A DNA stretch of 7,567 nucleotides from Syntrophomonadaceae bacterium (GCA_003551865.1 PUNU01000249.1:1-7567), one strand, 5' to 3'. Counted from the stretch's first letter, positions 1-6,779 are shown. Numbers and translations: made by a program. The notes: a model not told the origin generated them from the sequence alone.

Positions 1-226
1 ACGAGAGAAGAAAGGCGACAAAAGCATAAATTGTAATGCTGATCTGGAAGTTTAAAGACTCCTTGCCGTGCCGGTTCACCCAGGCCAACTCGTCTTTTTT
101 AAGCAGCCAGACTACGAGGGGGCCTATGATATTGCCAAAAGGAATGATAAAACCGGCCAAAGCGGCAACGTGAGCAAGCATACCGTATGTCTTTTCATCC
201 TGGGTTAACTTTGAGCCATTGGTCAT
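1..226 (-). CDS. DUF4870 (Tic20-like) small membrane protein, 3' part cut by window edge
   Basis: This gene runs off the left edge; 75 codons are visible from an ATG at 226-224. A textbook SD (GGGAGGTG) lies about 6 nt upstream, so the start is secure. The visible protein begins MTNGSKLTQDEKTYGM. It contains the family core GNIIGPLVVWLLKKD (about residues 31-45) and an LNFQISI stretch entering a second hydrophobic segment (about 58-75). The DUF4870 family consists of small integral membrane proteins of unsettled function, usually 100-130 residues, so about 40-50 residues are probably missing. It is roughly two-thirds identical to the neighbouring protein at 378-761, so the two are paralogues from a tandem duplication. 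A 151 bp gap with its own candidate promoter separates them. Family assignment is by recognition of the core motif; function is unknown. Confidence 0.85.
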   Translation of the reverse strand, partial: MTNGSKLTQDEKTYGMLAHVAALAGFIIPFGNIIGPLVVWLLKKDELAWVNRHGKESLNFQISITIYAFVAFLLS

Positions 227-284
227 TAAGAACACCTCCCGGTATTTTAAATTATTAGCCACAGTATTTACAGCTGTTAATCAA

Positions 285-313
285 ATAATACGTGATTATA
301 CCGGATATTGCAA
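285..313 (-). promoter_or_regulatory. Candidate sigma-A promoter for the left-edge DUF4870 gene
   Basis: On the minus strand a -35 TTGCAA (308-313) and a -10 TATTAT (285-290) are separated by exactly 17 nt. The -10 matches the consensus at five of six positions and the -35 at four of six. Transcription would begin near 278 and leave a leader of about 50 nt before the SD. A second TATAAT lies inside the spacer (295-300 region) but has no good -35. Reading only; the AT-rich context raises the chance of coincidence. Confidence 0.4.
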
Positions 314-377
314 GTGGCTGCTTTATTGTATAATTGTCCTCAACAATCGCCTTTAATCTCGCTCAAATGGAAAATGG

Positions 378-761
378 TTATTGTATAAACGGTATACTAA
401 GCGGGTAATTAAAATCCTCCCCATTTTGCACTTTAACAGAAGCGATTACTACCATGGCCAGCCAGAAGAATACGAGCCCTAAAGCAAGAAACACGGCAAG
501 GGGAATGCCCACTACTGTCAAGACAAGAATGAACATAAGGACAAAAGCAACCAGGGTATAAATAACAATGCTGATCTGGAAATTTAAAGCCTTTTTGCCC
601 TGCCTGTCAATCCAGGCCGACTGGTCTTTTTTCAGCAGCCAGACTACCAGGGGGCCGATGATATTGCCAAAAGAAGGCACTACAAACAAAACCAGGGCGG
701 CAAGTTGAACGAGCATACCAAATGTTCTTTCTTCTTGAGTTAAGTTTGTATCTTGAGCCAT
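378..761 (-). CDS. DUF4870 (Tic20-like) small membrane protein
   Basis: A complete 127-residue protein. The ATG at 761-759 is preceded by AAGGAGG about 9 nt upstream, so the start is well supported. A short polar N-terminus (residues 1-14) leads into a hydrophobic hairpin (about 16-43) carrying FGNIIGPLVVWLLKKD, the hallmark of DUF4870. A short amphipathic loop (44-61) with LNFQISI follows, then a long hydrophobic region (about 62-110) that fits two membrane helices, and a short polar tail. Length is normal for the family. It is a paralogue of the truncated gene to its left, with one extra Ser (VVPSFGN versus IIPFGN). It has its own strong promoter just downstream of the vanY-type gene. The family is proposed to be a Tic20-like membrane fold; the biological role is not established. 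Confidence 0.88.
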   Translation of the reverse strand: MAQDTNLTQEERTFGMLVQLAALVLFVVPSFGNIIGPLVVWLLKKDQSAWIDRQGKKALNFQISIVIYTLVAFVLMFILVLTVVGIPLAVFLALGLVFFWLAMVVIASVKVQNGEDFNYPLSIPFIQ

Positions 762-893
762 AAAAACAAGCCTCCTTAAATTATTTGCAGAACCTGTCCG
801 GAGCTGTACTTACGGTAACCAGGTTTGTTTCGCATGCAAGATCAAATAAAGACACGTATTGATTACTTATCACTTACTGCTTAGGTTATACCG

Positions 894-922
894 ATCATAT
901 AAAACCAATTTAAAAAGGTCAA
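894..922 (-). promoter_or_regulatory. Strong sigma-A-type promoter for DUF4870 gene
   Basis: On the minus strand a -35 TTGACC (917-922) and a -10 TATGAT (894-899) are separated by exactly 17 nt of AT-rich spacer; both hexamers match the consensus at five of six positions. The expected start is near 887, giving a leader of about 125 nt before the ATG at 761. The -35 begins only 7 bp beyond the stop codon of the upstream carboxypeptidase gene. No intrinsic terminator is visible between that stop and this promoter, so read-through from the operon may add to expression. Confidence 0.65.
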
Positions 923-929
923 CTTTGCT

Positions 930-1769
930 TTAATCGAAATACTGGGGCTTGGTTTCCAGGTATTCTTTTAAAGTCTGGCCCGATTCTTTCCACTCAACAG
1001 CGGCGTCAACCCCGATATAACGGTAATGCCAGGGTTCAAAAACATATCCGGTTATATGTTCCTTGCTCTCGGGATAGCTCAGAGCAAAACCATAATGGTG
1101 CGCATTCTCAGCAAGCCAGCGCCCCTGTTCTGTATCCGCAAAATCAGCTGTCAAATCAAAAGGTGTTCCCCCAAAGTCCACTGTAGTGCCAAGCTGATGT
1201 TCTGATTGGCCCGGACGGGCACTGAACCTGTTGGCCGCTTCTTCGCCGTGCCTTTCAGCGTAACTCTGGAAAAGGCCTTTTTGATAATCATAACTGCGGT
1301 AAGCTGAAAGAATATGCAGAATAACTTCGTCTTGTTCCGCAGCATGCCAGAGTTTTATCAAATGATCAAGCGCTTCTTTACGCAGTTTCATATCTCTGGA
1401 GGGATACATGTAGTCAGGAACAGGCCTGAGATCATCCGGTTCGTAATCGCTCGGCAAAGTGGTCTCCTTGGTGACCAAAGCTAAAAGGTAATCGCCGTCG
1501 GCGATTACTTTTAGCTCATCCCTATCCACAATACCGGGCTCTTGTATCGAAGGTGCTTCAGGAAGAGGCTCCAGTTTGCCGGGACTTGCCTCAGAAGGTT
1601 CTTTACCTGAGGCTTCGCCGGCCGGGTCGGAAAATACATTTACTGTTTCACAGTCAGCCTCATCTGCCGCCGGTTCCCCCGGTTCATCCTCCGTGACAGG
1701 CGTACATCCGGTTATTGTAACGGCCCATAAGATGGAAACGGCGATGATCCCCCACTTTATTGGAAACAA
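930..1769 (-). CDS. VanY/DacB-type D-alanyl-D-alanine carboxypeptidase, lipoprotein
   Basis: A zinc peptidase of the M15B (VanY) family that removes the terminal D-Ala from peptidoglycan stem peptides outside the membrane. Numbering from the TTG start at 1769 gives 279 residues. A signal peptide with lipobox TITGC predicts lipid-anchored Cys22. A Pro/Glu/Ala-rich linker spans about 23-85. The catalytic domain starts near DYLLALV (93) and includes SAYRSYDYQ (155-163), SEHQLGTTVDF (189-199; zinc ligands His191 and Asp198) and EPWHYRY (245-251; catalytic Glu245, zinc ligand His248). All expected active-site residues are present. The start is uncertain: the only good SD (GGGAGG, 1793-1798) is 23 nt from this TTG but 8 nt from an in-frame CTG at 1784, which would add five residues (xHNRE) to the N-region. 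It is the last gene of the operon, 45 bp after transketolase. Vancomycin resistance itself is not implied, because no vanHAX-type genes are present. Confidence 0.92.
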   Translation of the reverse strand: MFPIKWGIIAVSILWAVTITGCTPVTEDEPGEPAADEADCETVNVFSDPAGEASGKEPSEASPGKLEPLPEAPSIQEPGIVDRDELKVIADGDYLLALVTKETTLPSDYEPDDLRPVPDYMYPSRDMKLRKEALDHLIKLWHAAEQDEVILHILSAYRSYDYQKGLFQSYAERHGEEAANRFSARPGQSEHQLGTTVDFGGTPFDLTADFADTEQGRWLAENAHHYGFALSYPESKEHITGYVFEPWHYRYIGVDAAVEWKESGQTLKEYLETKPQYFD

Positions 1770-1792
1770 CTCTCTGTTATGCAGTCCAATAC

Positions 1793-1798
1793 CCTCCC
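1793..1798 (-). promoter_or_regulatory. SD that points to a CTG start for the carboxypeptidase
   Basis: GGGAGG on the minus strand. The nearest in-frame start-like codon at normal spacing is CTG at 1784-1782 (8 nt). The annotated TTG at 1769 lies 23 nt away, too far for ordinary SD use. No in-frame ATG or GTG lies between the SD and the hydrophobic signal segment. Confidence 0.5.
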
Positions 1799-1814
1799 AT
1801 TACAGAAAAGCGTG

Positions 1815-3806
1815 CTATTTGCTGAGTATCTTTTCCACCTTTTCAACAACCGCTTTGACAGTCATCCCCCGCTTTTCCATTACCAAATGTCCCGGGGCGG
1901 AAGCGCCATAGTCATCCAGGCCGATTACGGCACCCCTGCTGCCGGTAAAGCTTTCCCAGCCCATGGGCAAAGCCGCCTCAACAATGATCCTGGCCTCAAC
2001 ATCCGCCGGCAGAACCTCTTCGCGGTAGAGTTCGTCCTGGGCCAGGAAGAGCTCCCTGCTGACCATGCTGACCACGCGCACACGATATCCCTTCTCCTGG
2101 AGGGCTTCTTTGGCTTCCAGGACCAGGCTGAGTTCCGAACCGCTTGCGAGGAAAATCAAATCGGGCCTTTCTCCTTCTTCCCTGCTTATAATATAGCCGC
2201 CCCGCAGAGCTCCTTCACCGGTGCCCTTGAGCTGGGGCAGTTTCTGGCGGGAAAGGATTAACGCCGACGGCCCACAGCGGCGCTGAAGTATATGCAGCCA
2301 GGCAGCTGCTGTTTCTGCGCCGTCCGCCGGCCTGAGCACCTGCATATTGGGAATGGAGCGGAGATTTGAAAGCTGCTCGATTGGCTGGTGCGTGGGCCCG
2401 TCTTCGCCCACACCCACACTGTCGTGACTATAAACAAAGGCCACTGGCAAACCCATCAGTGCCGCAAGGCGCACGGCCGGCTTCATGTAATCAAAAAATA
2501 CCAGGAAAGTTGAACCAAACGGGCGCAAACCGCCGTGCAGGGCGATACCGGATAAACAGGCAGCCATGGCGTGTTCGCGGATGCCGAAGTGGATGTTACT
2601 GCCGGACGGATTGTCGACCTGGAAATCGCCCCGCTCTTTAAGATAAGTTTTAGTCGAAGCATTAAGATCGGCGGAGCCGCCGATCATATTGGGCAGGTAC
2701 TCGGAAATCACCTGCAGTACTTTACCCGAGGAAGAGCGGGTCGCGTCCGCTTTATCGCCGAAATCCCACAGTCGGGAGTCTTTGGCCAGATTCTCCGGGA
2801 CCCGCCCGGAAAACCAGGCGTTCCACTGTTCCGCCAGATCCGGATATTCTCGGCGATAATCCTCAAAAAGCGCGTCCCATTCACTTTTTCTGGCGGTGAG
2901 CGTCTCTTTGAGACCGGCAAAGTGCTCATACACTTCAGCAGGCACATAAAAATCCGGCTCGAGAGGCCAGCCCAGGTTCTTCTTGGTTAGAGCAACTTCC
3001 TCTTCGCCGAGAGGGGCGCCGTGTGCTTCCGCTGTGCCCTGCCTGTTTGGCGAGCCATAGCCAATTTTAGTGCTGATAATAATCAGGCTGGGCCGATTTG
3101 CTTCTTCCCTGGCTTCGGCAATTGCTTCCTCCAAAAGTTCAATCCGGTTGCCGTCGGATACTTTAAGCACCTGCCAGCCGTAAGCTTCGAAGCGGCGGCC
3201 TACATCCTCGGAAAAAGCAAGATCGGTGCTGCCATCAATGGTAATTTTATTGTCATCGTAAAAGCAGATCAATTTTTCGAGCTTAAGATGGCCGGCCAGG
3301 GAGGCGGCTTCGGAAGTGATCCCTTCCATCATGCACCCGTCGCTGGAAAAGACATAGGTGTAGTGATCGACCAGGGGAAAACCCTGGCGGTTAAATTCGG
3401 CGGCCAGCCGCCTTTCCGCTATGGCCATGCCAACGGCATTGCCAAAGCCCTGGCCCAGGGGGCCGGTGGTTGTTTCCACCCCCGGTGTATGCCCAAACTC
3501 GGGGTGCCCGGGCGTTTTGCTGCCCCACTGGCGAAAATTTTTTATTTCCTCCAGGGACAGGTTGTAACCAAACAGGTGCAGCAGGGCATATAAAAGCATT
3601 GACCCGTGGCCGGCTGAAAGCACAAATCGATCCCGGTTAGGCCAGTCCGGATAATCGGGGCTGTGCTTCAAAAACCGGGTCCATAGAGTATAGGCAGCGG
3701 CCGCTCCGCCCATGGGCAGGCCCGGATGTCCGGAAGAGGCACGCTCAACGGCATCAACAGCCAGGAAGCGGATAGCATTCACGGAAAGATCGTCGATTTT
3801 ATTCAA
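1815..3806 (-). CDS. tkt: Transketolase
   Basis: A 663-residue, full-length thiamine-diphosphate enzyme that moves two-carbon units between ketose and aldose phosphates in the non-oxidative pentose phosphate pathway, in the cytosol. The N-terminal ThDP-binding domain holds GHPGLPMG (26-33), [12 protein letters not shown] (115-126) and the Mg/ThDP motif SDGCMMEG (155-162) to YDDN (183-186). The common GDG is SDG here. The pyrimidine domain holds FGIREHAM with catalytic Glu411, then GEDGPTHQP with Asp469 and His473, and Arg520. Several positions equal E. coli TktA numbering as I recall it. The C-terminal domain ends at 663. The TTG start at 3806 is chosen because the N-terminus then matches the usual length before the NAIR..A.DAV segment. 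No strong SD precedes it. It lies 18 nt after, and in frame with, the stop of the upstream lipoprotein gene, suggesting translational coupling. Confidence 0.97.
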   Translation of the reverse strand: MNKIDDLSVNAIRFLAVDAVERASSGHPGLPMGGAAAAYTLWTRFLKHSPDYPDWPNRDRFVLSAGHGSMLLYALLHLFGYNLSLEEIKNFRQWGSKTPGHPEFGHTPGVETTTGPLGQGFGNAVGMAIAERRLAAEFNRQGFPLVDHYTYVFSSDGCMMEGITSEAASLAGHLKLEKLICFYDDNKITIDGSTDLAFSEDVGRRFEAYGWQVLKVSDGNRIELLEEAIAEAREEANRPSLIIISTKIGYGSPNRQGTAEAHGAPLGEEEVALTKKNLGWPLEPDFYVPAEVYEHFAGLKETLTARKSEWDALFEDYRREYPDLAEQWNAWFSGRVPENLAKDSRLWDFGDKADATRSSSGKVLQVISEYLPNMIGGSADLNASTKTYLKERGDFQVDNPSGSNIHFGIREHAMAACLSGIALHGGLRPFGSTFLVFFDYMKPAVRLAALMGLPVAFVYSHDSVGVGEDGPTHQPIEQLSNLRSIPNMQVLRPADGAETAAAWLHILQRRCGPSALILSRQKLPQLKGTGEGALRGGYIISREEGERPDLIFLASGSELSLVLEAKEALQEKGYRVRVVSMVSRELFLAQDELYREEVLPADVEARIIVEAALPMGWESFTGSRGAVIGLDDYGASAPGHLVMEKRGMTVKAVVEKVEKILSK

Positions 3807-3824
3807 TTTGGCACCACGCTTTCT

Positions 3825-4463
3825 TTAGGGTTTTTCTACTGCCTTCATTTCTATATCCAGGGCTACATAATCGATCGGTTCTTCACCGAAACTGCTTTCC
3901 CGGTTTTTGCCAAGCCGCACCCTGCTTATTGTCACTTTAAAACCATCCTGTTCCTCCACAAGGTCCAGATCAAATTCTTGCACCCCTTCAGCCGACGCCC
4001 GGGGTTGGAGATCGTCAATATCAAATACAAAATCGATATCGTACTCCCACTCGCCTTGTTCATAATACTCAACATCAAAAGTTAGCGTGGCCCATTCCAG
4101 TTCAAATACATCCGACTTCTCACCCAGCCAGTAGAGCTCGCCGCTGTAGCTGTGATCCCTGGTAAACTCGGCAATAACCCCCAGGTCGGACTCAAAAAGG
4201 TTCGGACCGATTATCACTTCACCACTGGACAAAACAAGCTGGCCGTGGCTGACCCAGGGCCAAAAGTAGGTGGAAGCGGGAAATTGCTCTTCGGTTTCAG
4301 TTTCTTCGACAACCGCTTCTACCTCCGGCTCCTCTTCCATATCAATAACATCAACGTCGGGATCTTCATCAATGACGGGATCGGGCACACAGGCGGAACC
4401 TGCAAACAAAACCAGTAAAACAGTTAGAACAACCGGCAGTGGAGACAACCATTTCATTGGCAA
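3825..4463 (-). CDS. Orphan lipoprotein with strongly acidic linker, function unknown
   Basis: A 212-residue exported protein that I do not recognise. A signal peptide with a hydrophobic core (about 8-21) ends in the lipobox AGSAC, so Cys25 should be lipidated and the protein held on the outer face of the membrane. Residues 26-60 form a linker with 17 Asp/Glu in 35 positions and no Lys or Arg. The remaining part (about 61-212) is rich in alternating hydrophobic and charged residues plus aromatic residues (for example YFWPWV, ELYWLGE, VEYYEQGEWEY). This suggests a compact beta-sandwich, by inference only. The start is TTG at 4463 (SD GGGAG about 10 nt upstream); an ATG two codons later (4457) is also possible. 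It lies between the DUF4097 lipoprotein (122 bp upstream) and transketolase (18 bp downstream, same frame), so it is probably co-transcribed with both. Coding is well supported; function is open. Confidence 0.8.
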   Translation of the reverse strand: MPMKWLSPLPVVLTVLLVLFAGSACVPDPVIDEDPDVDVIDMEEEPEVEAVVEETETEEQFPASTYFWPWVSHGQLVLSSGEVIIGPNLFESDLGVIAEFTRDHSYSGELYWLGEKSDVFELEWATLTFDVEYYEQGEWEYDIDFVFDIDDLQPRASAEGVQEFDLDLVEEQDGFKVTISRVRLGKNRESSFGEEPIDYVALDIEMKAVEKP

Positions 4464-4585
4464 TTTATCTCATCTCCCTAAAATACCGGACCATTTTCTT
4501 AAAACCCGGGATTATCATAAGCCGGCAATAATTTTCTGGAAAGACTCTCTTCGACATAACCGCTCTGTTACCTTCATTACTCAAG

Positions 4586-5389
4586 TTATCTTGACCGGTC
4601 CAGTTCAATAGACCCGTTTGATGTGACCAGGTTGATTTTGTGCCCGCCTTCGTTCATCGATCCGCGAAGAGCTGTTTGTTCCAGCAGGGTTGTTTCGATT
4701 TCCAGGTTGCCCAGGGCGATAGTGCCGTTCGAAGTTTCCGCCTCGATATCGGCACTCAGTGCCGGATCGACAAACAATTTTATGGATCCGTTACTTGTTC
4801 TGATTTCCAGGTCTTCGTGCAGGGAGAAAAGATCGGCCTCTATGTCGCCGTTTGAGGTTCTTAAGCCTCCCAGGCTCCTGGCCCCGGTAACTGTAAGATC
4901 CCCGTTGCTGCTGAGGGCGGTAACAATACCGTTGACATCATGGGCTCTTATAGCTCCGTTCGATGTCGAAAGCACGGGGTTTCCGCCAACACCCTGCAGC
5001 TCGATATCACCGTTTGTACATTCAATCATCCCCACCATGAGATCTTCGGGCACTTTGATCTCATAGCTGACCGTTACCTGCCTGTCGTTGTCGGGATGGT
5101 CCGTCTTGATGCTCATTGTTTCGGCAATATCGATATAAATATCCACTTCGTCAAGCGCTTCCCGGCCATGATAGCTCGATTTAAGAGCGGAAATTTCCAC
5201 TTCTTCGTTGTCCCAACCACTTACAGTGACTTCACCGTTTGGATTATATATTTCCAGAACGGTTCCTGATCTAACCCGGTATGACTGAAAAAATTCTTCC
5301 GTTACCTCGGTTCGCGCGCAGCCACCAACCACGGGTAATAAAAGCAGGGCCGTCAACAAAGGGAATAATATTTTTTTGAATCCATCCAC
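4586..5389 (-). CDS. DUF4097-type beta-repeat lipoprotein
   Basis: A 267-residue exported lipoprotein. The signal peptide (1-23) ends in lipobox VVGGC, giving lipidated Cys24. The rest is a DUF4097 (putative adhesin-like) beta-strand repeat protein. Asn-Gly turns followed by a beta strand recur at residues 51, 126, 144, 162, 180, 200, 221 and 258, mostly as TSNG[DAST][IL]. Four consecutive turns are spaced exactly 18 residues apart, as expected for stacked coils of a beta-helix. The family is widespread and often sits near stress or envelope regulators; its biochemical role is not settled. The start is GTG at 5389, preceded by GAGGGGGG about 6 nt upstream; no in-frame ATG lies near it. It is the first gene of the minus-strand operon, behind a candidate promoter at 5482-5511 and divergent from the EamA permease. 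Family assignment is confident; binding partner and function are not. Confidence 0.87.
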   Translation of the reverse strand: MDGFKKILFPLLTALLLLPVVGGCARTEVTEEFFQSYRVRSGTVLEIYNPNGEVTVSGWDNEEVEISALKSSYHGREALDEVDIYIDIAETMSIKTDHPDNDRQVTVSYEIKVPEDLMVGMIECTNGDIELQGVGGNPVLSTSNGAIRAHDVNGIVTALSSNGDLTVTGARSLGGLRTSNGDIEADLFSLHEDLEIRTSNGSIKLFVDPALSADIEAETSNGTIALGNLEIETTLLEQTALRGSMNEGGHKINLVTSNGSIELDRSR

Positions 5390-5481
5390 GGTAAGCCCCC
5401 CTCTTTAAGTTTTGAAGCCGGCGGAAGGTAATAGAACCTGTTAAAAAAGCCCGCTTTATGTTCGCTTATTTGCCTGAGTTT

Positions 5482-5511
5482 ATATTATCCCGTTTTTTGA
5501 TAAATGATCAA
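5482..5511 (-). promoter_or_regulatory. Candidate promoter of the lipoprotein-tkt-carboxypeptidase operon
   Basis: On the minus strand a -35 TTGATC (5506-5511) is followed after 18 nt by a -10-like TAATAT (5482-5487). Each matches the consensus at four of six positions. The start would fall near 5475, with a leader of about 85 nt to the GTG at 5389. A 5 bp inverted repeat TTGAT-N5-ATCAA (5497-5511) overlaps the -35 and could be an operator. It is the best pair I can find in the 208 bp divergent gap, but not a strong one. Confidence 0.35.
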
Positions 5512-5568
5512 GTAGCCAATCGCAAAAGAAAACCGGCTGCCGCCCTTTTCTAAAAGAAAAATTTATTG

Positions 5569-5574
5569 TATATT
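5569..5574 (+). promoter_or_regulatory. Candidate -10 box for the EamA permease gene
   Basis: TATATT on the plus strand, 23 bp before the first possible start codon. The 17-18 nt upstream lead to a T-rich hexamer with little resemblance to TTGACA. The implied transcript would start near 5581 and carry a very short leader. Weak evidence. Confidence 0.3.
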
Positions 5575-5597
5575 AGGGCATAGTCTACCAAAAAGAG

Positions 5598-6545
5598 TTG
5601 ATTGCCTTGCAGAGTTATTTGCCTTACCTGGCCGGAATAGGAGTTGCCCTGACCTGGGGATTTTCATTTATGTTTACCCGGGGAGCCCTCGATTACCTGG
5701 CTCCCTTTCACTTGCTTGGCCTCAGGTTTGCCACTGCGGCTGCGACCATGGGCCTGCTCAGGATTGCGGGCATAGTCAATATCAAGGTCCGGTTATCCGA
5801 CTATATTAGCCTTTTGCCGCTGTGTTTATTCCTGCCAATCATTTATTTTTCCGCAGAAACAACCGGCATCCTGTTAACTTCCGCTTCTTACTCTGGAATG
5901 ATGATCGCCACCATCCCTATTTTCGTCGCTATCTTCGCCGTTTTCACCCTGCGGGAGCACCCCACCCGGCTGCAGCTGCTGTTTATCATCGCCTCGGTAG
6001 GCGGTGTTATCTTCATTATATTTATGGATACCCGTTCAATCGCCGGGGTCAACCCCCTGGGCACCGTCTTCCTGCTTGGTGCCGTCATCGCTGCGGCCAG
6101 TTACAACATCGCTTCCCGCAAGGCCTCACTCAACCACCCTCCCCTGCGCACCACCTGGGTGATGATGGTTGTCGGCGCCGTAGTTTTTAACGCCATAGCT
6201 TTGCTTCAGCATATAACAGCCGGAGAAGCGGATGCCTATTTGGCTCCCCTGGCCGAACACTGGACGGCCATTGTTTACCTGGGGGCCCTTTCTTCAGTTG
6301 CCGCCTTCTTTATGTACAACTTCGTCCTGAGCAGGGTAACTGCTACCCAGGGCTCCATCTTTGCCAATATGGTCACCGTAATAGCCATTGCTGCCGGAGT
6401 GGTTTTCCGCGGGGAAACCGTCTACTGGTACCATCTGATCGGTACTGCCGCCATTTTAATCGGGGTATGGGGCACCAACCGCTTCGCCCCGGTTCCAACC
6501 TTCGAACACAAAGACACCGGCCAAACAACCGAAAGCCTGTCGTAA
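5598..6545 (+). CDS. EamA/DMT-superfamily transporter (10-TM permease)
   Basis: A 315-residue integral membrane protein with two EamA repeats, each of about five membrane helices, typical of the drug/metabolite transporter superfamily (RhaT/YdcZ-like permeases that usually export amino acids or other metabolites). Repeat one starts at YLAGIGVALTWGFSFMF (about 10-26) with the characteristic helix-1 Trp-Gly; its helices run to about residue 145. Repeat two (about 150-292) contains YLGALSSVAAFFMYNF followed by the AxxGSIFANMVTV helix and ends in IGVWGTNR. A polar tail of about 23 residues follows. Length is normal. The substrate cannot be told from sequence. Start: no ATG is available; TTG at 5598 is used, but TTG at 5607 has better spacing (9 nt) from the only SD-like AAAGAG. 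It is divergent from the lipoprotein operon and ends 18 bp from the convergent PLDc_N-type gene, with no terminator visible between them. Confidence 0.9.
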   Translation: MIALQSYLPYLAGIGVALTWGFSFMFTRGALDYLAPFHLLGLRFATAAATMGLLRIAGIVNIKVRLSDYISLLPLCLFLPIIYFSAETTGILLTSASYSGMMIATIPIFVAIFAVFTLREHPTRLQLLFIIASVGGVIFIIFMDTRSIAGVNPLGTVFLLGAVIAAASYNIASRKASLNHPPLRTTWVMMVVGAVVFNAIALLQHITAGEADAYLAPLAEHWTAIVYLGALSSVAAFFMYNFVLSRVTATQGSIFANMVTVIAIAAGVVFRGETVYWYHLIGTAAILIGVWGTNRFAPVPTFEHKDTGQTTESLS

Positions 6546-6563
6546 AGTTTTTTACCGGTGCGT

Positions 6564-6779
6564 TTATTTCCTGGTCGTTTCAAGCTTCGTATCTTTTCCC
6601 CGGCCGACCAGGAGATAAATAATTGAACCAAGGAAGACGAAGGCAATAAAGATGATCCAGCCTATTTTCGGCAGATATTTAACATTTTTTCTCTGCATCA
6701 AATCCATGATCGCATAAGCGATCAGGGCCAGGTTAACCACAAATAAAATTATGGCGAGAATAATAAAGCCCTCGGGCAA
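6564..6779 (-). CDS. Small two-TM protein with PLDc_N-type domain
   Basis: A 71-residue membrane protein. Helix 1 spans about 4-27 and helix 2 about 40-58. A basic loop (QRKNVKYLPKIGW) lies between them, and the closing motif GSIIYLLVGR (51-60) is typical of the PLDc_N domain, which precedes the catalytic part of cardiolipin synthases but also exists as free-standing small proteins. Here there is no catalytic HKD domain before the stop, so it is a stand-alone form and no phospholipid synthesis activity should be assigned. The start is TTG at 6779; AGGAGG lies 11 nt upstream, a little far but the only good SD, and the nearby ATG at the SD is out of frame. It converges on the EamA gene. Role unknown; such proteins are thought to act as membrane scaffolds or regulators, without firm evidence. 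Confidence 0.8.
   Translation of the reverse strand: MPEGFIILAIILFVVNLALIAYAIMDLMQRKNVKYLPKIGWIIFIAFVFLGSIIYLLVGRGKDTKLETTRK
6567..6615. repeat. Long-armed inverted repeat at the convergent gene ends
   Basis: Arms 6567-6577 and 6605-6615 pair over 11 positions (one G-U in plus-strand RNA), core CCTGGTCG/CGACCAGG, with a 27 nt loop. It lies within the last 17 codons of the PLDc_N-type gene and just after the EamA stop. Neither strand has a T-run after the stem, so it is not a canonical terminator. It may stabilise or block transcripts from either side. Confidence 0.45.

Noticed and set aside
333..347. Inverted repeat ATTGT-N5-ACAAT as a terminator for the DUF4870 gene
   Set aside because: Only five base pairs, AT-rich, and no T-run after it on the minus strand.
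930..1769. VanY-type gene as part of a vancomycin resistance cluster
   Set aside because: No vanH, ligase, vanX or two-component genes nearby. VanY-family lipoproteins are common housekeeping carboxypeptidases.
1779..2261. 160-codon plus-strand open frame
   Set aside because: Antisense to the 3' part of transketolase and its junction with the carboxypeptidase gene. Composition and lack of motifs mark it as a shadow.
2585..3370. SDG in place of GDG in the transketolase thiamine motif as a sign of inactivity
   Set aside because: The Asp, the downstream Asn of YDDN, Glu411, His473 and Arg520 are all present, and SDG variants occur in this enzyme superfamily. Activity is expected.
3021..3593. 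190-codon plus-strand open frame
   Set aside because: It lies fully antisense within transketolase, whose motifs and catalytic residues are intact. No SD or recognisable domain; a typical shadow of a GC-richer coding strand.
4464..4585. Internal promoter before the orphan lipoprotein (TTTCCA-17-TATGAT on minus strand)
   Set aside because: The -35 is poor and the 122 bp gap has no terminator, so co-transcription from upstream is the simpler reading. It cannot be excluded.
4623..5066. 147-codon plus-strand open frame with Ser/Pro/Arg-rich product
   Set aside because: Antisense to the DUF4097 repeat region. Its apparent regularity is the mirror of the TSNG repeats.
5440..5460. Attenuator-like hairpin AAAGC-GG-GCTTT with following T-run in the operon leader (minus strand)
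   Set aside because: The two-nucleotide loop is too tight and the stem too short for a stable intrinsic terminator.
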